NCBI GenBank assembly: GCA_018065205.1
Contig: JAGHTR010000111.1
Coordinates: forward strand, 1 to 18,472
Reading direction: 5' to 3'
Length of the DNA stretch: 18,472 nt
Source of the DNA: Candidatus Colicola caccequi
GTDB taxonomy: Bacteria > Bacteroidota > Bacteroidia > Bacteroidales > Paludibacteraceae
Shown here piece by piece: positions 1-7,100 of the stretch. The position numbers and the translations under genes were made by a program. The number at the start of each line of letters is the position of its first letter. Within the stretch, counting starts at the first letter, position 1. Below the pieces are notes generated by a model, which saw only the letters and a program-made list of their open reading frames with translations, was not told the DNA's origin and searched no databases.

Positions 1-36
1 GAGAATGTTATGAGAATGTTATGACAATGTTATGAC
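1..36. repeat. 11-bp tandem repeat, about 3 copies
   Basis: The unit GAGAATGTTAT occurs at 1-11 and 12-22 and, with one change (GAC for GAG), at 23-33; the start of a fourth unit follows. The array touches the window edge and may continue to the left. It lies outside any gene I can support. The near-identity of the copies suggests recent expansion by slippage. Confidence 0.85.
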
Positions 37-73
37 TACTACCCTACTTGAAGGGGGAAAGTGAGAGTGAATT

Positions 74-112
74 AACGTAAACGCAAACGTAAACGCAAAC
101 GTAAACGCAAAC
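74..112. repeat. AACGTA/AACGCA hexamer tandem repeat
   Basis: Six hexamers alternate exactly as AACGTA, AACGCA (three 12-bp double units), followed by a partial AAC. It is non-coding. The same AACGNN hexamer type recurs at 6841-6864 (read on the minus strand) and at 13798-13827, so this is one member of a small dispersed family rather than an isolated microsatellite. Confidence 0.9.
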
Positions 113-118
113 TTCGTC

Positions 119-180
119 GGAGCAACAACCTCGCAAAGGTTGATTGCCACTCCGTTTAATCAACAGGCGAGTTGTGCTCC
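119..180. other. Long imperfect hairpin
   Basis: Several complementary segments nest around one loop: 119-124 with 175-180 (GGAGCA/TGCTCC), 126-129 with 171-174 (CAAC/GTTG), 131-134 with 167-170 (TCGC/GCGA), and 139-145 with 158-164 (GTTGATT/AATCAAC). This gives 21 base pairs with two single-base bulges, a small internal loop and a 12-base end loop. It could be a structured RNA, part of the 3' untranslated region of the minus-strand operon ending at 252, or a palindromic repeat element. Strand and function are unknown. Confidence 0.6.
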
Positions 181-193
181 TCCTCTCCTCATC

Positions 194-227
194 GATGCGA
201 GCATCTCTTCGGGGGCTGCAAGCAGCC
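194..227. other. Two short hairpins downstream of the PEGA gene
   Basis: GATGC/GCATC (194-198, 201-205) and GGCTG/CAGCC (214-218, 223-227) lie just beyond the stop codon of the minus-strand gene ending at 252. Neither is followed by a T tract on the minus strand, so they do not look like a standard intrinsic terminator, though they could protect or end the operon transcript. With the repeats and the long hairpin to the left, they account for the gene-free 251 bases at this end. Confidence 0.4.
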
Positions 228-251
228 TAATAGATATTAATTAAGAAACAA

Positions 252-1136
252 TCACCGTTTTTGGCTGATGCGCCATTCGCAGCCGATGAAGAAACCGTCC
301 TGATAACGGAAGAAAGCACTCATGTCAGAAGTGGTTCCGGTGCGAACCACAGCAATCTCACAAGTGAACCAAGGACGGTCAAAATGATACCCGGATTTAG
401 GTACACCATCCGTGGTATAGATATATGAATGCGATGCCGGCAACTCACGATAATCCTGTTGCCAATACACATGCGTCCAACTGATTTGCGGACCGGCACT
501 AAGCACCACCGCGGTGCGCCGGTTATACGGCAGATGCACCCTCAGCATAGGCGTATAGTAGAACTGCCTGCCCTGAGTAGGAATAGCCATATCGTATTTA
601 TCCTGAGTAACCGACCGATCCGGACAGATAACACGCCATACATCGTAGTTCTCATGCGAGATGCCGGAGAAGAACGGATAATTAACTCCCCACACGCAGG
701 GACGTAATTCAACGATGCCATACCGTATATCAGCCAGGGAGAGTTGCATAGCAGCGCCGGAACCCAGTCCAAAACCGATACCAAACCACATCACACGGAA
801 CGGGTTATTCTCCACGGTATAGTTCCACACCAATCGGCGATAAGGGGTGACACGTTTAGCGATATCTTCGTCCATCGGTTCCATCCATACTTCCCACATA
901 CACTTTTGGTCATCCTCGATGGCGATGGTATCCACCAATGGCCGATAGCCCTCCTTATTTATCATAATCGTATGTGCGCCCGCGCTAAGGGTATAGGTAG
1001 CCGGCGTAGTATGTTGTTGCCAAGCCCCATCTACATACACATCCGCTCCGCTGACTGATGAACGAATCACCAGCCGTCCTTCTGCCATCAGAGGGATGAC
1101 GCAGCCCAAGCATGCTATGATAAGGAGTTTTTTCAT
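252..1136 (-). CDS. PEGA-domain envelope protein, putative outer-membrane barrel
   Basis: A 294-residue protein of unknown specific function. Residues 1-18 look like a Sec signal peptide (MKKLL, hydrophobic core, cleavage near LMA-EG). Residues 20-87 match a PEGA domain: a beta-rich module with repeated phrases such as GADVYVDG, TTPATYTLSAGAHTI and EGYRPLVDTI. From about residue 100 onward the chain alternates aromatic and glycine-rich stretches (GIGFGLGSGA, YTPMLRVHLP, QDGFFIGCEWRI), which suggests an outer-membrane beta-barrel, although it does not end in the usual terminal Phe. Its start overlaps the stop of the U32-family gene (ATGA), so it is probably the last gene of the acpP operon. 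The PEGA assignment is reasonably firm; the barrel is inference. Confidence 0.8.
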   Translation of the reverse strand: MKKLLIIACLGCVIPLMAEGRLVIRSSVSGADVYVDGAWQQHTTPATYTLSAGAHTIMINKEGYRPLVDTIAIEDDQKCMWEVWMEPMDEDIAKRVTPYRRLVWNYTVENNPFRVMWFGIGFGLGSGAAMQLSLADIRYGIVELRPCVWGVNYPFFSGISHENYDVWRVICPDRSVTQDKYDMAIPTQGRQFYYTPMLRVHLPYNRRTAVVLSAGPQISWTHVYWQQDYRELPASHSYIYTTDGVPKSGYHFDRPWFTCEIAVVRTGTTSDMSAFFRYQDGFFIGCEWRISQKR

Positions 1137-2380
1137 TTATACAGATACAGTTTATCTCCGCGATGGATGACACGATCGGTATGGATAGCGAACGCATGTC
1201 CCTGATAAACTGTTTGACGAGGATTGCCCGGTTCGTCATGTAGGTCATGCGCCGTGAGTTCATACGCACCTGTCGTCTCGCCGGTCACTAACAGTTCATC
1301 TCCTTCGGACAGTTGAGGAATAGCCTCTAACATGAACTCCGCCACGGATATACGGCTGAAGAAATTAGTGCATTTACCTGCATATACTTTTTTGCGTGTC
1401 GCCTTGGACCCATATTCATGCGTCCACTCGCCCAAGAACTGTCCTTGATAATAACCATCCCAGAATCCCCGATTAAAGACTCGCGCCAGACGGGTGTTCC
1501 ACTCTTCGATCTGCGCCGTAATCTGCGGCTGTTGATAGTCCCCTCGTTGCCAAGCCTCCACCGCTTCGCGGTAGCACTCCACAACGGTCTTGACGTATTC
1601 GGGTCCACGAGCACGGCCTTCAATCTTCAGCACTCTTACACCGGCATCCAGCAACTTATTAAGGAAACCTATCGTCTTGAGGTCCTTAGGGGACATGATG
1701 TATTGGTTATCCACCTCTAACTCCAAATCACTCTCCTTGTCCCTAACGACATAGCCTCGGCGACACACCTGCATACAGGCTCCGCGATTGGCACTCATAC
1801 CCAGGTTATTAAGGCTCAGGTAGCACTTACCACTCACCGCCATACATAAAGCGCCATGGCAGAACATCTCGATACGAATAGGTTCGCCCTTGGGTCCGCA
1901 TATATGCTGTTGTTGGATATCCTGATAGATCGTTTTGACCTGCTCCATATTGAGTTCGCGTGCCAGCACCACCACATCGGCATATTGGGCATAGAAACGC
2001 AGGGCTTCCGTATTGGCTATGTTGAGTTGGGTGCTGAGATGCACCTCCACGCCCTGCTGATGAGCATACTGAAGGACAGCGATATCGCTGGCTATAATAG
2101 CCGTCAACCCTACCCGCTTGGCGGTATCTACTATCTCGCGCATCAGCGGCAGGTCCTCAGGATACATAACGGTATTGAGGGTAAGATAGGTCTTGACCTT
2201 AGCCTGCCGGCAGGTCTCCACGATACGGCATAGGTCGTTAGTAGTAAAATTAGCAGATGAGCGTGCCCTCATATTGAGGTGCTCAATACCAAAATAGACA
2301 CTGGTTGCTCCGGCCTCAATCGCCGCAGCCAAACTCTCCCAGCACCCTACCGGAGCCATTATTTCAATGTCGGATAACAT
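1133..2380 (-). CDS. U32-family ("peptidase U32") Fe-S protein, TrhP-like
   Basis: A 415-residue member of the U32 family. Characterised relatives such as E. coli TrhP (YegQ), RlhA and UbiU/V are iron-sulfur RNA or quinone hydroxylation factors rather than proteases; TrhP makes 5-hydroxyuridine at the tRNA wobble position. The N-terminus MLSDIEIMAPVG has the family ELLAPAG-type opening, followed by a TIM-barrel pattern (ATSVYFG, HLSTQLN). The signature FCHGALCMAVSGKCYLS is at 173-189. Cysteines 174, 179, 186, 202 and 206 include the likely cluster ligands, and the spacing resembles TrhP as I recall it. KIEGRARGPEY lies at about 252-262 and a C-terminal beta domain at about 330-415. The start overlaps the asd stop by 17 bases; Met8 (2359) is an alternative start but would lose the first conserved strand. 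TrhP activity is inferred from family and length. Confidence 0.9.
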   Translation of the reverse strand: MLSDIEIMAPVGCWESLAAAIEAGATSVYFGIEHLNMRARSSANFTTNDLCRIVETCRQAKVKTYLTLNTVMYPEDLPLMREIVDTAKRVGLTAIIASDIAVLQYAHQQGVEVHLSTQLNIANTEALRFYAQYADVVVLARELNMEQVKTIYQDIQQQHICGPKGEPIRIEMFCHGALCMAVSGKCYLSLNNLGMSANRGACMQVCRRGYVVRDKESDLELEVDNQYIMSPKDLKTIGFLNKLLDAGVRVLKIEGRARGPEYVKTVVECYREAVEAWQRGDYQQPQITAQIEEWNTRLARVFNRGFWDGYYQGQFLGEWTHEYGSKATRKKVYAGKCTNFFSRISVAEFMLEAIPQLSEGDELLVTGETTGAYELTAHDLHDEPGNPRQTVYQGHAFAIHTDRVIHRGDKLYLYK

Positions 2381-3362
2381 ACTCGGCTATTTGAACCGCA
2401 TTGAGTGCGGCACCTTTGCGAATCTGGTCGCTCACGCACCAGAAAGTTAAGCCATTGGGATTGGCTATATCCGTTCTAATTCGTCCCACATACACATCAT
2501 CCTTGCCACTGAGGAAAAGCGGCATCGGATACTGTTTATTTTGAGGATCATCCATGATTTGGCACCCGGTCATCGATTGGATGGCTTGTCGAGCCTGCTC
2601 CGGAGAAACCGGCTGTTCGGTCTCCACCCACACCGATTCGCTATGGCAGCGCAGGGACGGCACACGAACACACGTAGCCGAAACAGATAAGTCCGTATGC
2701 AGAATCTTACGGGTCTCATTATGCATCTTCATCTCCTCGCGCGTATAGTCATTATCCATAAAGACATCAATATGGGGGATGACGTTGTATGCCAGTTGGT
2801 AAGCGAACTTATTAACCGTAGGTTCTTCGCCATTCACGAGTTGCTTGTATTGATTCTGCAACTCCAACATGGCTTGTGCTCCGGCACCGGAGGCTGCCTG
2901 ATAAGTAGCCACATGAATGCGACGAATGGGACTGATACGATGGATGGCATAGAGCGGGAGGGCCATGACGATGGTGGAGCAATTCGGATTGGCAATGATG
3001 CCACGGGGACGAACTAACGCATCCTGAGGATTGATTTCCGGCACCACTAAGGGCACATCTTCATCCATTCGGAACATACTGGAGTTATCAATCATAACGG
3101 CTCCATAACGCGTTATATCCTCAGCATATTCCTTACTAACCGACCCTCCGGCCGACACAAACGCTATATCTACGCCTTTGAATTGGTCGCCATGTTGCAG
3201 TTGTTGCACAGTAATCGACTGACCCGCAAATGAATACACGGATCCTGCACTCCGTTCCGAACCGAACAAACGCAATTCAGTAACGGGGAAATGCCTTTCC
3301 GACAGCACTTTAAGCAGTTCCTGACCGACTGCACCCGATGCTCCAACAATAGCAACTACCAT
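2364..3362 (-). CDS. asd: Aspartate-semialdehyde dehydrogenase
   Basis: This enzyme reduces L-aspartyl-4-phosphate to aspartate semialdehyde with NADPH in the cytoplasm. The product is the branch point to diaminopimelate/lysine, threonine and methionine. The 332-residue length is normal. The NADP-binding loop GASGAVGQ is at 7-14, the catalytic Cys128 lies in NPNCST, and the active-site His240 lies in RVPSLRCHSES. I chose the ATG at 3362 because the glycine loop should begin a few residues from the N-terminus; the longer frame to 3428 would add 22 unrelated residues inside fabF. The start lies one base past the fabF stop, and the stop overlaps the downstream U32 gene, so it is translated as part of the operon. 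Confidence 0.96.
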   Translation of the reverse strand: MVVAIVGASGAVGQELLKVLSERHFPVTELRLFGSERSAGSVYSFAGQSITVQQLQHGDQFKGVDIAFVSAGGSVSKEYAEDITRYGAVMIDNSSMFRMDEDVPLVVPEINPQDALVRPRGIIANPNCSTIVMALPLYAIHRISPIRRIHVATYQAASGAGAQAMLELQNQYKQLVNGEEPTVNKFAYQLAYNVIPHIDVFMDNDYTREEMKMHNETRKILHTDLSVSATCVRVPSLRCHSESVWVETEQPVSPEQARQAIQSMTGCQIMDDPQNKQYPMPLFLSGKDDVYVGRIRTDIANPNGLTFWCVSDQIRKGAALNAVQIAEYVIRH

Positions 3363-3363
3363 C

Positions 3364-4617
3364 TTAGTATTTCTTAAACAGCAAGCAAGCGTTTTGTCCG
3401 CCAAAACCGAATGTATTGGAGAGAGCATAACGCAAGTCGCGCTTTTGAGCCTTATTGAATGTGAAGTTCAGACGATAATCGATGTTCTCATCCTCATCCC
3501 CCTCTTCGTGGTTGATGGTAGGAGGCACGATACCGTCACGCAAAGCGAGGACTGTTGCTGCGGCTTCCACAGCACCGGTAGCCCCCATCATGTGACCGGT
3601 CATGGACTTAGTAGAGGATATATTCAGACGATAAGCATCTTCGCCCCAAACGTTTTGGATAGCCTTCACTTCACATATATCTCCTAACGGAGTAGATGTG
3701 CCGTGGGTATTGATATAATCCACTTTATCAGGCGTTATTCCTGCATCCTCAATAGCCTCCATCATCACGCGTGCTGCACCTAATCCTTCGGGGTCGGGAG
3801 CGGTCATGTGATGCGCATCCGCATTCATTCCTGCACCTACCAACTCGGCATATATCTTAGCACCACGTTTAACGGCGTGCTCGTACTCTTCTAACATCAG
3901 ACAGGCTGCACCTTCACCCAGCACAAAGCCATCACGGGACTTACTGAACGGACGAGAAGCCGTAGCCGGACTATCGTTGCGCGTAGAAAGCGCATGCATA
4001 GAATTGAAGCCACCAATGCCGGAATAGGTAACGTCGGCATCACTGCCTCCGGAGAAGATGATGTCGGCACGACCCAAACGAATAGCATCAAAGGCAGAAG
4101 CGATAGCATGTCCCGAAGAGGAACAAGCCGAAGCCACACCGTAGTTAATACCTTTGAGACCCAAGACAAGAGATATATGTCCGGCACCCATATTGATGAT
4201 GGCCTTAGGGATATAGAAGGGACTGAAACGAGGTGTACCATCACCCTTAGCATAATCCATACAATCCACTTCCAAACTGGTTAATCCTCCCATTCCGCTG
4301 GCCCAAATCGAACCAATACGTTCACGGTTTTCATTATCTAAATCCAACCCGGAATCAATCAAAGCCTGCTTGGCGGTCCAAACAGCAAATTGGGCAAAGC
4401 GGTCCATCTTACGGGCTTCCTTGCGATCCAATAATTCATCCACATTGAAACCTTTCACTTCGCAAGCAAAGTGCGTCTTAAACAGACTAGTATCAAAAGC
4501 CGTTATATCCGCAGCACCACTCTTCCCCTGTTTCATTGCATCCCACATCGAATCCACATCATTCCCTATAGGAGTTAGCACTCCCATTCCCGTTACAACA
4601 ACTCTACGTAATTCCAT
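3364..4617 (-). CDS. fabF: Beta-ketoacyl-ACP synthase II
   Basis: A 417-residue condensing enzyme that extends acyl-ACP with malonyl-ACP in type II fatty-acid synthesis. The start motif RRVVVTGMGVLTPIG is typical of FabF. The catalytic triad is visible: Cys165 in GVASACSSSGHA, His305 in NTHGTSTPLGD and His342 in KSMTGHMMGATGA, with the conserved Lys337. The active-site surroundings (ACSSSGHAI) differ slightly from the textbook ACA-T pattern, but nothing essential is missing. It follows acpP, its substrate carrier, in the same operon, after a hairpin that may reduce read-through. A FabB-like specificity cannot be ruled out from sequence alone, but the start and layout favour FabF. Confidence 0.95.
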   Translation of the reverse strand: MELRRVVVTGMGVLTPIGNDVDSMWDAMKQGKSGAADITAFDTSLFKTHFACEVKGFNVDELLDRKEARKMDRFAQFAVWTAKQALIDSGLDLDNENRERIGSIWASGMGGLTSLEVDCMDYAKGDGTPRFSPFYIPKAIINMGAGHISLVLGLKGINYGVASACSSSGHAIASAFDAIRLGRADIIFSGGSDADVTYSGIGGFNSMHALSTRNDSPATASRPFSKSRDGFVLGEGAACLMLEEYEHAVKRGAKIYAELVGAGMNADAHHMTAPDPEGLGAARVMMEAIEDAGITPDKVDYINTHGTSTPLGDICEVKAIQNVWGEDAYRLNISSTKSMTGHMMGATGAVEAAATVLALRDGIVPPTINHEEGDEDENIDYRLNFTFNKAQKRDLRYALSNTFGFGGQNACLLFKKY

Positions 4618-4641
4618 ATAATAAGCGGTTTTTAATAATTA

Positions 4642-4682
4642 ATAAAAACTACGAGTCCACAGTACTCCACCGCAGACTCGTA
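4642..4682 (-). terminator. Attenuator-like terminator between acpP and fabF
   Basis: On the minus strand the 8-base arms TACGAGTC (4682-4675) and GACTCGTA (4657-4650) are perfectly complementary around a 17-base loop, and are followed by GTTTTTATT. This fits a partial intrinsic terminator just after the acpP stop codon. Since fabF has no strong promoter of its own that I could see, partial termination would keep ACP transcripts in excess over fabF-asd, matching the high cellular need for ACP. Confidence 0.7.
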
Positions 4683-4702
4683 AACGAATGTAACATTGTT
4701 AT

Positions 4703-4939
4703 TTACGCAATAGCTTTTTCGATATAAGCTACGGCATCACCAACTGTAGAGATCTTCTGAGTATCCTCGTCGGGAATAGTGATACCAAACTCTTTCTCAA
4801 ACTCCATAATCAACTCCACTGTATCCAACGAGTCTGCATTCAAATCTGCGGAGAAACTAGCCTCCATGGTAACTTGAGCCGCATCAACACCTAATTTCTC
4901 AACAATAATGGCTTTTACTTTTTCTTCAATTTCTGACAT
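4703..4939 (-). CDS. acpP: Acyl carrier protein
   Basis: A 78-residue acidic four-helix carrier that holds growing acyl chains on a 4'-phosphopantetheine arm. The attachment site is Ser37 in NADSLDTVEL, and the chain has the family features EEKVKAIIVEKLGV, FSADLNADSLD and DEDTQKISTVGDAV. The length is standard. It is the first gene of the operon, and its 5' untranslated region of roughly 45 bases follows a strong Bacteroidota promoter. The next gene is fabF, its direct partner. Confidence 0.98.
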   Translation of the reverse strand: MSEIEEKVKAIIVEKLGVDAAQVTMEASFSADLNADSLDTVELIMEFEKEFGITIPDEDTQKISTVGDAVAYIEKAIA

Positions 4940-4991
4940 AATATAAAAGTTTTATTTGTTAATAATATTCGGATTTTTTAAAAATCGACCG

Positions 4992-5023
4992 CAAAGGTAC
5001 AACTTTTTTCGCATATATGCAAA
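4992..5023 (-). promoter_or_regulatory. Promoter of the acpP-fabF-asd operon
   Basis: On the minus strand, TTTG (5023-5020) is followed after exactly 20 bases by TACCTTTG (4999-4992). This matches the Bacteroidota -33 (TTTG) and -7 (TAnnTTTG) elements. The spacer starts with a palindrome, GCATATATGC (5011-5020), and ends in AAGTTG. The same arrangement occurs upstream of rpsO. The region between mutL and this promoter (5024-5057) is A/T-rich, with A7/T7 runs at about 5034-5050 and no GC hairpin, so termination of the mutL transcript is not obvious. Confidence 0.88.
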
Positions 5024-5057
5024 TTATTAAGAAAAAAAGTATATTTTTTTAGATTAT

Positions 5058-6836
5058 TTAGAATTTTTTTGCCAATTCATCGTCCGTTATAATGGACACA
5101 ACCACCTTTCCATCCTCCGTATAACGATAATTAGGTAAGGCCAACAAACGTCTCAGCAAATCCTCTATTTCTTCTTTTTGCATCACCTTCCCATAAGGGA
5201 TGGCGGTCTGATTAGCCAAACTCAATGCGATGGCTTTATGCACGTGTTCGCGCACCGACCCGGACATCTGTACGGCTGACAAAATATTCTTAATCGCCAC
5301 AACCGGGTCTTTATCTTCCAGCAAAGCCGGTACGCCCGATATAGTAAAACTCAATGGCGATAGTTGAGCCATATCAAATCCGATCATCTGCAGTTCGTCC
5401 AATATATCATTGACTACCACCACTTCATCCGGTGCCACATCCAATACCTCAGGGAAGAGCAGTTGTTGCGAAGCCATTCGAGCCTCGCTGATATGATGCA
5501 TATATAAATTGAATAGCACGCATACGTGTGCGCGATGCTGGTCCACCATCATCAAACCACCTTCGGTAGGTAACATCAAATAGCGACCGCTATACTGATA
5601 GACCTGATTTATCGACCACGTCTGCTCAAAGAGCACCTGTTGTTGCTCTTGCAATGGTTCGCGTTCAGCCACCGGCGTATTGTACATCGACTGCCAATTA
5701 AGCGTATTGGCTCGTTCCTGCGATTGTTGGAAAGGATTATATGGCGTGGTGGAATGAGTAATCGGCAAACTAGACGGGGCCTTACCTTGAGTAGGAATCT
5801 CCACGTAACCACTTCGGTCAAAATCCAACGAAGGAGCGATATTGAACTTGCCTAATGCCTCACGAACAGTAGCCATAAGGATTTGGAAGATAGGCTGTTC
5901 ATCTTGGAATTTGATTTCCGTCTTAGTCGGATGGATATTGACATCTATATTCTCCGGATTGACCTCCAAATAGATATAATAGGACGGAGTATCCTCGCCT
6001 TGCAACATGCCTGAATAAGCATTCAATACAGCCTTGTGGAAATATGGATGACGCATAAAGCGACCATTGACGAAGAAGAACTGCTGGGCATTCTTAGTCG
6101 CCATCTCCGGTTTACCCACAAAACCGCGAATAGTCACCAGTTCCGTTTCGGAGGCGATTGATACCAGATGACTGGTATAAGATTGTCGTTGCCCTTTACC
6201 AAAAACCTGCTCAATACGTTGTTTATCCGTTCCTGCCGGCAATTCCATCAGGATTTCATCGTTGCTGACAAAGGTAAACTGCACTTGTGGATAAACCAGC
6301 ACAATACGGTAAAATTCCGTCAATAAATTGCGCAATTCAGTCTGGTCCGTTTTCAGGAACTTACGGCGGACCGGCACATTATAAAAGAGGTTCTTCACCT
6401 TGAAGTTGGTGCCAACCGGACAAGAACACGGGTCCTGACTCACCACCTGCGTTCCATCTATTTCGAGTCGTGTTCCTATCTCATCCTCCTCGCGCCGAGT
6501 CGTCACTTCCACTTGCGCTACTGCACATATACTGGGCAATGCTTCTCCGCGGAACCCCATCGTACGCAATTGGAACAAGTCCGATGCTTCACGAATCTTA
6601 CTGGTGGCATGTCGTTCAAATGCCATTCGAGCATCCGTGTCGCTCATACCCTTACCGTTATCAATCACCTGAATGAGCGTGCGACCGGCATCACGCACCA
6701 ACACATCAATCTTGGTGGCACCGGCATCCAACGAGTTTTCCACCAGTTCCTTTAGGCAACTGGCAGGACGCTGAATCACTTCGCCTGCAGCGATTTGATT
6801 GGCTACACTATCCGGAAGTAGATGAATGATGTCCAT
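5058..6836 (-). CDS. mutL: DNA mismatch repair protein MutL
   Basis: A 592-residue GHKL ATPase that links MutS mismatch recognition to strand removal. The ATPase motifs are intact: Glu30 and Asn34 in KELVENSLDAGA, DNGKGM at 59-64, ATSK at 77-80 and GFRGEAL at 94-100. The second domain has VNGRFMRH and NIDVNIHPTKTEIKF (296-310). A Gln-rich, low-complexity linker spans about 345-405, and the dimerisation domain follows. In the C-terminal domain the segment DQHRAHVCVLFNLY (432-445) does not match the endonuclease motif DQHA(x)2E(x)4E, and there is no CPHGRP near the end. Nicking activity is therefore doubtful, as I recall for other Bacteroidota MutL proteins. The start codon is directly preceded by a hexamer repeat instead of a ribosome-binding site. 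Confidence 0.95.
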   Translation of the reverse strand: MDIIHLLPDSVANQIAAGEVIQRPASCLKELVENSLDAGATKIDVLVRDAGRTLIQVIDNGKGMSDTDARMAFERHATSKIREASDLFQLRTMGFRGEALPSICAVAQVEVTTRREEDEIGTRLEIDGTQVVSQDPCSCPVGTNFKVKNLFYNVPVRRKFLKTDQTELRNLLTEFYRIVLVYPQVQFTFVSNDEILMELPAGTDKQRIEQVFGKGQRQSYTSHLVSIASETELVTIRGFVGKPEMATKNAQQFFFVNGRFMRHPYFHKAVLNAYSGMLQGEDTPSYYIYLEVNPENIDVNIHPTKTEIKFQDEQPIFQILMATVREALGKFNIAPSLDFDRSGYVEIPTQGKAPSSLPITHSTTPYNPFQQSQERANTLNWQSMYNTPVAEREPLQEQQQVLFEQTWSINQVYQYSGRYLMLPTEGGLMMVDQHRAHVCVLFNLYMHHISEARMASQQLLFPEVLDVAPDEVVVVNDILDELQMIGFDMAQLSPLSFTISGVPALLEDKDPVVAIKNILSAVQMSGSVREHVHKAIALSLANQTAIPYGKVMQKEEIEDLLRRLLALPNYRYTEDGKVVVSIITDDELAKKF

Positions 6837-6840
6837 TTTT

Positions 6841-6864
6841 GACGTTGACGTTAACGTTGACGAG
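6841..6864. repeat. AACGTY hexamer repeat before mutL
   Basis: On the plus strand the units are GACGTT, GACGTT, AACGTT, GACGAG; read on the minus strand they are AACGTY hexamers. They fill almost all of the 30-base gap between the small gene ending at 6867 and the mutL start at 6836, so the repeat forms the translation initiation region of mutL. It is the same hexamer type as at 74-112 and 13798-13827. Confidence 0.75.
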
Positions 6865-6866
6865 GA

Positions 6867-7100
6867 CTATCTTAGGAAGAAATAGAGCAAGAGAATCAGA
6901 GCCAATAATGCAATCCAAAAGCCTAACTTAGACTTATTGCGTTGACGCTGAGTGGACATGTTCTTCTCATGTTCCTCTCGAAATGACCCATGATGAAGAC
7001 GCGCAAGTTTGTCCTTGCGCGCCTCCTTTTCCGGATCATAGTAAATGGGGCGATAGTCCCACTCACGTGGTTTCGGAACTTTTGGAAAAAGAACCGACAT
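6867..7100 (-). CDS. Small tail-anchored membrane protein, function unknown
   Basis: A 77-residue protein. Residues 1-58 are hydrophilic and strongly charged (KEARKDKLARLHH, EEHEKN, QRQRNKSK). Residues 59-76 (LGFWIALLALILLLYFFL) form a single C-terminal membrane segment with only one residue after it, so it is probably tail-anchored with its N-terminus in the cytoplasm. I do not recognise a named family, though small proteins of this design are common in Bacteroidota. Its ATG shares a base with the stop of the upstream lipoprotein gene (TAATG), and mutL follows 30 bases later. The tight coupling and clear architecture support a real gene. Confidence 0.75.
   Translation of the reverse strand: MSVLFPKVPKPREWDYRPIYYDPEKEARKDKLARLHHGSFREEHEKNMSTQRQRNKSKLGFWIALLALILLLYFFLR

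Noticed and set aside
74..112. Possible CRISPR array or iteron origin
   Set aside because: Units are 6 or 12 bases without spacers, and no cas, rep or DnaA-box pattern is nearby.
119..180. Possible tRNA or known riboswitch
   Set aside because: The stems nest in a single hairpin, not a cloverleaf. There is no CCA end or T-arm, and I recognise no riboswitch core.
3363..3428. Longer N-terminus for Asd
   Set aside because: The extra 22 residues lie inside fabF and precede the NADP-binding loop, which should be at the N-terminus.
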